DNA of 64,000 bases. Origin: Arbacia lixula. Lineage: Eukaryota > Echinodermata > Echinoidea > Arbacioida > Arbaciidae. A model generated the notes under the pieces. That model searched no databases and had not been told where the DNA came from. It saw only the letters and a program-made list of their open reading frames with translations. Numbering within the stretch: position 1 is the stretch's first letter; each line of letters opens with the position of its first letter. The position numbers and the translations under genes were made by a program. This document shows, piece after piece, positions 46,757-57,285 of the stretch. Location of the stretch: assembly GCA_963669155.1 (NCBI GenBank), contig OZ022593.1:15353758-15417757 (forward strand), in the 5' to 3' direction.

Positions 46757-46870
46757 CATCGCCACAGAACTGTCCGCCATATTGGATGGGGCAGATACAG
46801 ATGTAGGTGAGTCCACTCGCTTGGCACGTCGCTCCGTTCAGACAGCCATGGTTGAAACACGGCTCGGAAT
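46757..46870 (-). CDS. Exon 4: EGF-like domain 2
   Basis: 114-bp phase 1-1 exon, acceptor TTCCCTGTAG, donor GTGAGT. It encodes SEPCFNHGCLNGATC...CICPIQYGGQFC. C-L-N-G-A-T-C fits the O-fucosylation consensus. Its acceptor region is repeated twice in the intron upstream (see the repeat at 46868-47200). Confidence 0.9.
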
Positions 46871-47200
46871 CTACAGGGAACAAAACCTGAAAGCTAGGAC
46901 CTTGCATCTAGAGATAAAATGTCTACACGGTAGAAGGGGCTTTTTTTAAGGATTTCAATATACGTGACTATATTTCAAAATATCTACAGGGAACCGAACT
47001 CAGAGCTAGGACTTAGGAGTAGGACCTTGGCACTTGTGACAAAAATATAAACATGGTTGAAGGGGATTTATTTATGATTTCAATATTTTTATATATCGTT
47101 ACATCATTATCAATATCTACACAACAGGGGACAAAATTGAAAGCTAGGATCTTACATCTTGACTATAGACGATTTTACATGGTTGGAATTTTTCTTGCTC
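46868..47200. repeat. Three-copy ~113-132-bp array overlapping the exon 4 acceptor
   Basis: '(a)tctacagggaac' occurs at 46870, where it is the exon 4 acceptor on the minus strand, and at 46983. A variant 'atctacacaacaggggac' occurs at 47115. Each is followed by gaaagctagga(c/t)(c)tt and later a-catgg(t)t(g)(g)aa. The acceptor and polypyrimidine tract are therefore duplicated upstream of the real site. Confidence 0.8.
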
Positions 47201-47891
47201 AAAAAGTGACAAAGAGTCTAGGCCTATACATTATCAAATTTGCGAACCAGCATCGATCATTGCCATGATGGGGAAGGCAGCAAGAATTATTCATTGAATA
47301 TTGTCCGTAAGTTATGGCACCCTGGAATTTGATACCGATGGACATATGACACAAGATGGTCACTATGATTTGTGTTGTTTCTCTTAGTCGTGCTTAGTTC
47401 TCTTAGTAAATTATGTCAATTGGTCAATCTGCGATAATATAAATCGAACACACGCAGAAATAAAGGTATGGGGCGTAAGGATCGCTCGTCCGAGTCGACG
47501 ATGACCATACTATACATGCACTAAAGTTTACCTACGCGCAATACGGTAACATACAGTTAGTGAGTGAAAGTCTACATGGGAAAATGTGAGAACTAAGCTA
47601 GGCCACACGCATAAGAAAACGAGTATCATGATGTAAGTTAAATCTAATTGTTGAATTACATCTACGGTCCTATTTCTTTATACATAACTGATTTGTTGAC
47701 GACCTACCTTTACATCGAAACAGTAAACCCCGCGATCAATTAAACCCCCGCTTTTAAACCCCGCAGTGAACAAGCCCATCATTTTCAACTCTGGCACAGT
47801 ACAGCCATATAGACTGCCATTGTTCTCTGCGCATGCGTAATTGTGTAGTCACGCTTGTAAAACTTTCGTCCAATCATTAATTAGCCTGGGG

Positions 47892-48051
47892 GTGTTTCAC
47901 CAAGCTGTTCGTAAGTTACGAATGACTGGTGATCCCTTCTTGAGCTATATGTGATACTACACGTTGTCCATTGAGAATCTGATTTAGCACAAAAAGGGAT
48001 CAGCAGTCGTTCGTAAAGTCGTTCGTAACTTACGAAGAGCTTGGTGAAACG
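47892..48051. mobile_element. Foldback MITE, family 1, copy 2
   Basis: Same ends and centre (cattgagaatctgatttagcac) as 44590-44762, with a short deletion in the left arm. Confidence 0.85.
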
Positions 48052-48195
48052 AGCCAGAGAGGCATATCGTGAAGTATTACGAGTACATTGTACGGAAAAA
48101 TATTTTAGGGTAAAGACAAACAATGCCAAATTGATAAGTTTTTTTTCTTCTTTGCCTTAATCATACGCTCTCTTCACCATCGACATCCGTGAACT

Positions 48196-48290
48196 CAACT
48201 CTAATCAAATAATACTAATCAAACGTTGATGTTCAGCGCATAACACAGACACAATTACATGCCTCTGTGTGCTATAAGAACATATTACAT
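48196..48290. mobile_element. Possible CR1-like 3' end fragment
   Basis: aataatactaat followed by cagcgcataacacagacacaattacatgcctctgtgtgct, matching the 3' core at 31870-31915. Confidence 0.5.
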
Positions 48291-48337
48291 ACGGAATGGG
48301 AATTATGCATTGGGTTCATAATTATGACATACACACA

Positions 48338-48781
48338 TCGGCGGAAATCGCTCCCCGAAGGTGGACATGTTTCTCCTCAAGAAGTAGCTGAGCGGGGGGG
48401 GGGGGGGGGGGGGGGGGGGGTTGTGATGGGATTTTGGGGAGGTGTTTTTTTTTTTTTCTTCATTTTTTTTTTATCCCGCCCAGTCTCTGAAAATGCTCTC
48501 AGTGGAGGGGGGGGGGATTATGACATTTTTCGAAAAAAATTTAATCCGCCCAGTCTCGTGGGGGTACACGACCGAAAATAGTGGGAGGACATTTGATATT
48601 CTGTCCTCCCCCCCCCCCCCTTCGAAATGGTGGGGGGGGGGGGGTTATGACTTTTTCGAAAAAATTTTAATCCGACCGAAAATAGTGGGGGGACATTTGA
48701 TATTGTGTCCTCCCCCCCCCCCTTTCGAAATAGTGGGGGGACGCGACCCCCCCCCCCCCCCCCGGGGATTTCCGCCCATGC
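48338..48781. mobile_element. 444-bp MITE rich in G and C runs, with 9-bp target duplication
   Basis: Flanked by ATACACACA at 48329-48337 and 48782-48790. Ends contain GGCGGAAATC (left) and GATTTCCGCC (right) as terminal inverted repeats. Inside, a unit with ttcgaaaa(aa)ttttaatccg(a)cc and gtggg(g/a)ggacatttgatatt recurs. A 27-base G run lies at 48394-48420. No gene; frames across the runs are artefacts. Confidence 0.75.
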
Positions 48782-49000
48782 ATACACACAGACCAAGACA
48801 TTGAAGCCTAACTTTTCAACTTACTTCTAAACTATTCGTATGCTCCTAAGCTTCTTAGCTAATCCGGCAAGAATACTCATGGACCTTAAAGGGTGCACAA
48901 GGATAGGTTGAGGGTACTTCCTTTGAAGAAGCCTTCTTTTTTCGGACCGTAAACCTCTCTCCCGTTTTCATCCTACAGAGAGGAATGAAATGATACTAAC

Positions 49001-49348
49001 CAATAAAATACGTTATGTTGAAACCGTCGCTCGCTATACTAAAATCCGAATCCCAGAGGAGAGTAAGCTGGTTAGTCTCAAACGTCACCAGTTGGCCCGA
49101 CAGATTCCCGTTAAAAAAGCTATCAAAGTTTGTGAATTCAGGCCCGATGTTGTAATAGAGGTCATCTTTCAACGTCTCGGTAATGAAAAAGTTGAAGGAG
49201 AGCATGAGTTGGGTTGCCGCGGCAACGCGGATACTGTAGAAGCATGATTCTCGGTGTCCGGCTTGATTCGGGTAGTTCGGCGAGAGGAGTTCCCCCCTGT
49301 TGTCGAAATATACCCTGGAACAGTCAGCGTCCGCGGTAGTCACCAGAG
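49001..49348 (-). CDS. Exon 3: CUB domain
   Basis: A single 348-bp phase 1-1 exon encodes a whole CUB domain of ~110 residues. The first cysteine pair (DADC...ESC), SPNYPN, the Y-S-I strand and the closing DSDFSIASDGFNITY motif are present. The second cysteine pair of typical CUB domains is absent: the stretch after the TETLKDD acidic patch and the FNGNLSG turn contain no Cys. The acceptor is TTTTCAG; the donor is the weaker GTTAGT. CUB domains bind proteins or glycans, often with calcium. Confidence 0.9.
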
Positions 49349-50554
49349 CTGAAAAGGAATATTCATATGAAAGTAGGTCTGTACATATTGAGCAGTTTCC
49401 ATCGACTTATATCAAGACAGTAATCGTGATTACTTGAATCGTTTGAAAATTAAACAGCTATCTAAGTATGTTACTGAGAAGGTATTGTTAGATTCATCTA
49501 TTATTCAATTAATTTATTCATTTATTCCTTCACCCATCCAATCACTTATTGTCGTTTTCACATGGCTGTCGCGCTGTTGTTTTTTCTTTTTCAGTATCAT
49601 TACAAGATCTATACAGTGATACAAGTGTAGTATAAACCATAGAGTGATCATTAGCATATTTTCTTTTTGAGTAATATTAGACATGCATTATTCGATACAA
49701 TGTTTATCGAAAGTTACTGATGCTACATTTGTTTCTACTAGAGTTCACGACAATGCGAATTATACAAAGACAAAGTGGAAGTGGAAGTGCATGTTTAGAT
49801 TAAAATCTCCAGTTAACATGGTGAAACATATTTATTGATAGACTGTAGACTCGTAAAGGTACGTATATACTGTTGGAATCTTTGCTTATGATATTTCACG
49901 ATATAAGGTATATCATGCAGCAGACAGATCCAATATTATTGCATGCAAACTGCACTGAAGGGATTCATGGTGAATGACTCTTATCTTAAAGTGGTCTTCA
50001 TATACACTGGTCTTTATAAACGGGTTTAAATGTACATCCAGAGGGGGAGACATGGAGAGAAAGAAAGCTAAAAAAAAAAAGGGGGCAAGACAAATAAATG
50101 GTAACGATGGGGAACAGGCAAGAGAAGGGGAAAGGAAATTTACAAGGAGGGAAAAGAGACAGAACGAAAAGAAAGGACATCAAGATACCATCAGAAGGAG
50201 ACGGATAAGACGCGCTGTGGTTAAGAAAAATGCACGGCTCCTTTATACACGGTGATTAAACCGAAAGAAAGAGAGGGAGAATAAAACGCAAATATGGACA
50301 TGGAAATCAAGATAATTCATAGAAGAATGATAACCATAAAAATAATGATTGACATTATTAACATGCATCTTTATCCTTCGTGAAAATTCTGATAATCATG
50401 ATGACGATAATGAAATCAAGATGTTTAACTATGATAATAATGATAATAATAGTTATGACGATAACAATGCTACTTTTAATGATAAGTATAATAATTCAAT
50501 TAAAGTGAATTATCTTATTTGACTATGGTACAATTCAAAAGCGTGTATACTTAC

Positions 50555-50674
50555 CCCTTAAATCGACGTCGCAGTGCCTTCCTATATACTCAACGGGGCA
50601 CCGACAGATATATCCCGGATCCAAGATGGCCGGCTCGCATACAGCGCCATTTTGGCAAGGGTTCTGACTACAAG
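50555..50674 (-). CDS. Exon 2: EGF-like domain 1
   Basis: Phase 1-1 exon between ATCGTAG and GTAAGT. It encodes a six-cysteine EGF module beginning SCSQNPCQNGAVC and ending YIGRHC. The spacing is that of a non-calcium EGF: no D-x-D-E-C start. C2-x4-V-C3 lacks the Ser/Thr for O-fucose. Confidence 0.9.
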
Positions 50675-51509
50675 CTACGATATAAAGAGAGTAATTCAGA
50701 ACAATGACTATAACAGAACGACAGGGGTAGTTCTACCAAAATAAACGCGCTGTCATCAAAGGCAAAACAAGTCAGAGAAACTGTTCATTGACAGTCTGCA
50801 TGGTTTAAACGAGATCAAATAAGTACTACCGCAGTTACGATGTTTGACATGTATTGAATCGGCAGCACTTGAGTAAGGCCGTAATGTCATGGTTGAGCAT
50901 AGGTTTCTGTGCTTTAGACGCCAAATCTCAAATATTTTTAACAACAAAAAGGGTTTTAAAAATTATTTTCCTTGGATAGGAAAGCACACTTCATGGATAC
51001 TTAAAAATATTTCTCCATGACTTGAAACATGCGTCAATAAAACAAATCGTTTAAGCGTAAAGATTAGATATCATTACATTAGCTTAACAAAACATAATGA
51101 CGTAACATGTTGAAGTTCTAGAGAGTGGTCAAGCTTCAAACCTAATAACTTCCCATTTTCCCGTCCATTCCTTTTCCATTTTCAACTCTTTTTTTTTCTC
51201 TGCCTCTTCCGCTGCTTTTGAAAACAACTTATACTAAAATATATTTATTTATTCATATAATATATATTTTGGTGAATTAGATATTGTTTTAAATGTGAAG
51301 AATGCTAGTTTAATTCAACGGAGTAAGATTGTTGAGAATACATACCGGTAATAGGAATACGATTAAAATGAGAAACAGTTTCAGAACATTGCTTGTGTGT
51401 TTCTGTTTTGCTGTTGATGTCCACAGCATATTCTCGCGATTTAAGTAATTGATGATACATATAGCCGGTTTTTTTCACGAAATGAGAACGATGTTGCCGT
51501 AATACTCAC

Positions 51510-51603
51510 ATTGTGAGTGCACAGTTGAAACACAAAGACACCAGATTGCAAGAAAGGCTGTCCCGCTGGCTAGAAGAGATCTGCTGTGCGGATGGAATGC
51601 CAT
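51510..51603 (-). CDS. Exon 1: start codon and signal peptide
   Basis: ATG at 51603 in context ATCATGG opens 31 codons: a short basic N-terminus, a hydrophobic core (LLASGTAFLAIWCLCV) and a small-residue end (STVHSQ) typical of a cleaved signal peptide. Donor GTGAGT follows at phase 1. Just upstream (51611 upward, read on the minus strand) a pyrimidine-rich tract ends in AATACAG, so a 5'UTR intron may end at 51611 and the transcription start may lie further upstream. Confidence 0.88.
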
Positions 51604-51948
51604 GATGTATCTGTATTGTGAAGGAGAGGAAGAAAAGGGCGTTGAGAGTTGTAAACCCGTTGACTTCGAGATGAACTCTTTCCCTATATTTCCCTATAAG
51701 CCAGGGGGGTTAAACTATACGTGACGTAATATGTGAAAAAAATGATAAAATTAAATTAAATTAAATTAAAAAGAGAGAGAGAATGACAGACAGACACAGA
51801 CAGCAAAGCGAAAGAAACGGAGAAAAGGAATTAGCAGTGAAGACGATAGAGAGAAAGAGAGAGAGAGATAAATAGAGAGAGGGGAACAGAGAGAGACAGA
51901 GAGAGAGGGAGAGAGAGAGAGAGGGAGAGAGAAAGAGAGACAGCGGGG

Positions 51949-51989
<41 letters not shown>

Positions 51990-52989
51990 GAGGGGAAGGG
52001 GGGAGAGAGTTAGAGCTGGAGAGCGATTACGACAGAGAGAAGGGGAATGGAGAGAGAGAGGGAGATACACATATAGACATAAAGAACAAACAAAGTCGGT
52101 GATGGGATGTGGAAACCAAGAAACGAGCACGGAAATGTATTTAAATTAACATTATCAGTCAGTGCAAAACTTTGCTCTCCACTGGTTTAAAAACATGTTT
52201 CTATGCTTTATCTCACTAGTCCTAAATCGCAATGAAATTATGTCTTGGGCTGAGATGCGAATCCTGTCAATATGCGTGTACCTCTCTTGTTTATCGTTAT
52301 CTATACGTACCAGCGACAATGATTATTCCATAGTAAATAATCCGTATTTAGAAATATGTACCACCGCTGCAGAAAATGGAAAGTCCGCTTTCTTTAAAAT
52401 CTTGATCGTTTTGTCCCATTATACATCCACAACGCCTGTGATACTGCTCTAGAATACCGTGGAGGATCTATTCCTGCAATTTTGCGACAATGTTATGATA
52501 ACGGATAACTGCGTAGTCTTTGGCTACAAACTTTTAACAGTGACACCGACATGACAATGAATTTCCGAAACAAAATTGAATATAAAGTAGCAAAAAGCAT
52601 TTGAGGCGTAATACTCGTGAAATAGAGTGCACTATTGTTATTATTTTTTATGATTAACGTCCATGTACAGTCTCGTCGTTGTCATGTTTCACACATATGA
52701 ATCGTTTTCAATAATGCTGTGTTCGAAGATAGTCTGGTCGTTGTAGACTAACAACCATTTCCATGTATCTCATTCAACCTGTGAAATACGTGCGGAGTAG
52801 ACGGGGGCGGTGACAAAATAGAGACGCTCTTTCAAAAGAAAAATAATAAGTTTGAGTGCTACCTGGTTTTGTTAAATTTGACCTTCCCCGACATCTCTTT
52901 CACAAAGAAGTACACATCTACCGACAATGAAAAATAGAACAAAAGTCAGAATCTTTCCTAAAATATGTGGGCAGTGTTTTATGGATACG
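51604..52989. other. 5' flank of the EGF/CUB gene
   Basis: No coding exon. It starts with a probable splice acceptor (51611), then a GA microsatellite (51770-52065). The promoter is not identifiable by eye; a further 5'UTR exon is likely somewhere here or beyond. Confidence 0.5.
51765..52068. repeat. (GA)n microsatellite region
   Basis: Imperfect GAGA repeats of ~300 bp, pyrimidine-rich on the gene strand. Confidence 0.95.
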
Positions 52990-53700
52990 CTCTCGAATTG
53001 TTTTGTTGAGGGTTAAACGTTGGGTAACAACCAAGGTTGTCGTCTTTGTTCATTTTCTCCGTCTCTACTGCCAAAGTTTCATTTTGCTCATCAAGACTGT
53101 AGTTCAGAATTATATGATAGAGTTGTTTGTAGGAATATGCATGGTCTTATTTCTGTAGGTGAAACGTACAGTGTATATTTCGATATTTTGTTTTGTTTTG
53201 AGTTCAAAGTTTGTTAACAACCAAGGTTGTCGTCTTTATTCATTTTCTCCGTCTCTACTGTCAAAATTTCATCTTACAATACACAAGATTGTGGTACAGG
53301 ATTATGTGATAAAGTTTGGTTGGGGGATGCATGAAATTATTTCTGTATATTGGAGTAATATGCAATGTATATTTAGATATTTTGTTTTGTTTGAGGTTAA
53401 AAGTTTGTTCACAATCCAGGCTTTCGCCTTTATTCACTTTCTCCTTCTCTTCTGTCAAACTTTGATTTTGCCAATCACAACATAACAGTACAGAAAATAT
53501 ACATGCGATATAGTGAGGTTTGAGGAATATGCAAGATCTTTTTTCTGCAGGAGAAACATATTTGCTTTGTTTGGGGATCAAAGTTTCGTAACGACCAAGT
53601 TTGTCGTCTTTGTTCCTTTTCACGTTCTCTTCCGTCAAAGTTTCATTTTGCACATTACACTATTGTTGTACAGACTTATTGGCAAACGTTTGAGGAAATT
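52990..53700. repeat. Four-copy ~190-bp tandem array
   Basis: 'aac(a/g)a(c/t)cca(a/g)g(g/t)tt-tcg' heads near 53027, 53217, 53411 and 53591 (190, 194, 180 bp). Shared: cattttctccgtctct, gtcaaa(g/a)tttcat and atattttgttttgtttg. Well-diverged, hence old. Confidence 0.85.
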
Positions 53701-54091
53701 CAAAAATATTACACGGAAGTTGTGCATTTTTAAATATCATACATTCTGATCATCAAACTTCACAAGTAACTGCCTTGATCTGTGATGACATACTGTATGT
53801 AGCGTTCATTATTCTTGCATACCATGAGCAAAACAAAAAAAAGACAATGCCCAGCTCATCACTTGGTCATCCTTAGTTTCACGGAGCAGGATTCCAGGGA
53901 TAATGCTTAAAGGGACATATACGGTACTGGGAAGGCAAAAAAGCCTTCAAAATGTAATTGTTAGCAATCTTCTTGCCAATGGTCTTAAATTCATGTATTG
54001 ACCATTTTAGAAGCTTGCTGAAAGTTATATGCCCTCAAATGATCTACATTTGGAGTAATGAGTGATTAAATCTAGTGATTAAATCTAGTGA

Positions 54092-54586
54092 TTACTAGAG
54101 GGTAGAGGAGGAGGGGTAGCTTTTTATGTCAACAACGCTCTGTCATTTAAACTTCGCTCTGATCTCTCTCTTCGTAATGACAGTGCTGAACTACTTTCTA
54201 TTGAAATTGATTCTTGTCTTTCTGGCAAAAATGATGTAATCTGTATCATATATAGACCCCCAAGCAAGGACAAGAAAATGTTTTTGGACGATCTTGATAA
54301 CCTCTTACATGACTTGAATCAAGAAAATAAAAACATGCATCTTATGGGGGATTTCAATATTGATTTGCTTTCTGACAATGATATTACTGATAATTTAAAT
54401 ACGTTATTAAATGTTCATGCTATGTTCTCGACAATTACTAAACCAACAAGAATAGATAAAAATACTAGTACCTTAATTGATAATATATTTACCAATGTTT
54501 CTGACTACGATATTGAATCAGGTCTTATTTATTCTGAAGTTTCTGATCACTTGCCTATTTTCTTGTTTCTTCCCAGTTATATATAA
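54092..54586 (+). pseudogene. LINE apurinic-type endonuclease, C-terminal part
   Basis: Open from 54092 (first codon after a stop) to TAA at 54584-54586. Contains RGGGVAFYV, ICIIYRPPS, MGDFNIDLL and SDHLPIF, landmarks of the endonuclease domain. The N-terminal catalytic part is missing. It is separated from the reverse transcriptase by a frameshift at the A8 run 54585-54592. Confidence 0.9.
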
Positions 54587-54663
54587 AAAAAAGAACTAAT
54601 AGGAATGCCATTGAAACTCGTAAATTCACAGGAGAAAATATAGAAAAGTTTAAAACAGATTTA

Positions 54664-56754
54664 ATGTCGGAAACCTGGAATGATGTTTTCAATAGCAATA
54701 ACATCGATGTTGCTTATCAAAGGTTCATAGAAACATTAACAAACTATTTGAATGTCAATATACCAAAAGTTCAAATCAAAGCTCGGAAAAATGTACCCAA
54801 ACATCCTTGGATTACTAAAGGAATCTTAAAATCTATTAAACAGAGAAATAGGCTTTATAAAAAAAGCCTTTGTAATCCTACCGACCTGAAGAAACTGGAA
54901 TATAGGCAATACAGAAATAAACTAACTCATGTTATACGTACATCCAAAAGAATGTATTACACTAAACAGTTTGTACAGGCTAATGACTCTTCTTCAAAGT
55001 GGAAAATAGTAAACGATATTCTGAAAAGGGGTAATGTTTCCCATTCAACTCAGTTTAAACAAGGTGATAGAATTATAAGTGATCCACATGAAATTGCAAA
55101 TGGTTTCAATAATTTCTTTGCAAACATAGGTGCCGAACAGGCCTCTAAAGTTAAGGGATGTAGTCAAAATTTCCAAGACTCTCTATTTAATCCCTCCGTA
55201 AATAGTATATTTTTTAACTCAACAAATGCAGTTGAGGTCATGAGGATTGTTGCATCACTTAATTCCAGTCATTCAACTGGACATGACGAGATGAATACAC
55301 ATTTGCTAAAGAATATTATTGGAAGTATAATTAAACCTCTCGTTTACATTTTTAACTTGTCATTATCCTCTGGTAGTTTTCCCTCAATGATGAAGATTTC
55401 AAAAGTAATACCCATCTATAAGAAAGGTGATGCTAGCTCATTTACCAATTATCGGCCCATTTCTATACTTTCATGTTTTTCAAAAATATTAGAACGACTC
55501 GTTTATGATAGGTTATATACATTTTTGATTGCCAATAAGTTACTTAATAATGATCAATATGGATTCAGGAAATTTCATTCAACTGAATATGCTATTGTGA
55601 AGTTATATGATAGGGTATCATCTGCCTTAACCAATCATGAACATGTCATAGGAGTTTTTATGGATTTAAGTAAGGCATTTGATACCCTTGATCATAGTAT
55701 ACTTTTAAAGAAGCTTTACCATTATGGGATTCGTGGCATACCATTGGATTGGTTCCGTAGTTATCTCTCTTGTAGAAGTCAATATACAACCTTCAATAAT
55801 GCAAAATCATCTATGTCATCAATCACATGTGGTGTGCCGCAGGGCTCTATTTTAGGTCCGCTTCTTTTTTTGATTTATGTTAATGATATTCCTAATGTCT
55901 CCACCTCATTGCAATATATATTGTTTGCGGATGATACCAATATTTTTTGTTCCAATCCAAACTTACAAACTCTTGTTCATATGTTGAATACTGAACTGCC
56001 CAAATTATCAAATTGGTTTAAATGTAATAAACTGTCGTTAAATTTGGATAAAACCAACTTCATATATTTTAAAAGTCGTGCTCAGAAAGAAGAAATAAGT
56101 ATTACATTAAAGATAAATAGCATTTCCATCCAACAAAAGAAAAACACCAAATTCTTAGGAATTCTAATCGATGAGTGCCTCTCTTGGCATGAGCACGTAC
56201 GTGACCTTTCCCGAAGTTTGTCTCAGTATATTGGTGTAATGTACAAGCTGCGGTCATTTGTCCCGCTTCGTGTTTTGCTTATTATTTACAATTCTTTTAT
56301 TCATTCTCGCATCTCTTACTGTAACATAGAGTGGGCAAATTGCAAAGCAAATACTGATACTATTTTAAGACTGCAAAAGAGAGCCGTACGGCTCTGTACT
56401 GGGTCTGGATACTTTGATCATACTGATCCTTTATTTTCTAGACTAAAAACATTGAAAATTACTGATATTCATTTCATGCAAATTGCAGTGTTCATGTACC
56501 GCTTAAACAAAAACGAATTGCCTGTATCATTTTGTGACGATTTCACTTTAAATAGAGACATTCATAACTATCCAACTAGACATTCTTCTGATTTTCATTT
56601 GTTTACACCAAGAACTGCTTTAGCACATAAATCAATTAGATATGTAGGACCTGACATTTGGAATGTATTACCATCTCATATACGAAATTGTAGCACTATT
56701 ATATCATTTAAAAGGAATATGAAAGAATTACTCCTCTCCAAATATTCATCATAA
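54664..56754 (+). pseudogene. LINE reverse transcriptase, 696 codons, uninterrupted
   Basis: Frame 54664-56754 has no stop. Landmarks: NYRPISILSCFSKILE, the palm FMDLSKAFDTLDH (~330), GVPQGSILGPLLFLIYVND (~394), catalytic FADDTNIF (D423, D424), and the C-terminal RYVGPDIWNVLP tail. The ATG at 54664 is not a natural start: the frame is open upstream to the A8 frameshift, so this was the 3' part of an endonuclease-RT ORF2. I call it a pseudogene because the element is truncated, although RT itself looks intact. Confidence 0.9.
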
Positions 56755-57084
56755 TAGCTTTTGAGGTACACTTAAGTGTTTCTGTCCTTTTATGACAGGG
56801 TAAGGAGGTATAGTACGATATAAGGGCACGATTAACATTTTTTCTTATTTTATTTGTTTTTATTTCTGTCGATTAAACGAAATCATGAATGTTTTATTTC
56901 AAGCCATGTTTTACGAAACGAATTTATTACCTACTATGTTATTCTAGGGATTCTGCGCTTCAAACATTTATGTTTATGCTTTGTTCCTACTATGTATTCT
57001 ATTTTGATGTAATACGCTGTTCTTGTCAATGTGATTGTTTATTATGCATGGTGAAATAAATAAACAAACAAACAAACAAATCAC

Positions 57085-57123
57085 AAATCCTCAAAATGTT
57101 CGGCCCGAACATTTTGAGGATTT
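57085..57123. repeat. 39-bp perfect palindrome
   Basis: aaatcctcaaaatgttcgg, one base, then its exact reverse complement. It is the original centre of the palindromic element, now next to the LINE tail. Confidence 0.93.
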
Positions 57124-57285
57124 AATCATTAATCATTAATTACTCCATATGTGGATCATTTGAGGGCAAATAACTTTCAGCAAACTTTTAAAATGGTCAA
57201 TACATGAATTTAAGACCATTGGCAAGAAGATTGCTAACAATTACATTTTGAAGGCTTTTTTGCCTTCCCAGTACAGTATGTGCCC

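Larger units (their letters stand above)
11054..51603 (-). other. Multi-exon gene for a secreted EGF/CUB/LDLa protein with seven copies of an unrecognised domain (35 exons found, 3' end missing)
   Basis: Exon model joined by eye from frame-compatible GT/AG junctions. The 35 exons sum to 5,869 nt (1,956 codons plus one base) with no internal stop. Protein order with approximate residues: signal peptide 1-31; EGF1 32-71; CUB 72-187; EGF2 188-225; D1 226-369; D2 370-509; D3 510-653; D4 654-794; EGF3 795-834; EGF4 835-875; D5 876-1012; D6 1013-1151; D7 1152-1288; EGF5-19 1289-1878; two LDLa repeats 1879-1956. Introns between modules are phase 1, the usual signature of shuffled extracellular modules. 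Introns inside D domains are phase 0 or 2. EGF plus CUB after a signal peptide recalls sea urchin fibropellins, but D and LDLa are not part of that family as I know it. The product is probably a secreted or cell-surface matrix protein. Whether a membrane anchor follows cannot be seen. Because module introns are symmetric, a missed exon would not break the frame. Confidence 0.9.
54092..57082 (+). mobile_element. 5'-truncated non-LTR retrotransposon (CR1/jockey-like group)
   Basis: Starts inside the endonuclease domain and ends in a gaaataaataaacaaacaaac tail. Carries endonuclease remnant and full reverse transcriptase. Candidate target duplication AAATC lies at the left arm edge and after the tail. 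The 5' junction also carries two extra 13-bp copies of gtgattaaatcta (about 54061-54090). Confidence 0.9.

Noticed and set aside
48267..48804. Frames of 92-120 codons over the G/C runs
   Set aside because: Poly-Gly/Pro/Phe composition from homopolymer runs inside a MITE.
51831..52130. 99-codon Ser/Leu-rich frame
   Set aside because: Translation of a GA microsatellite.
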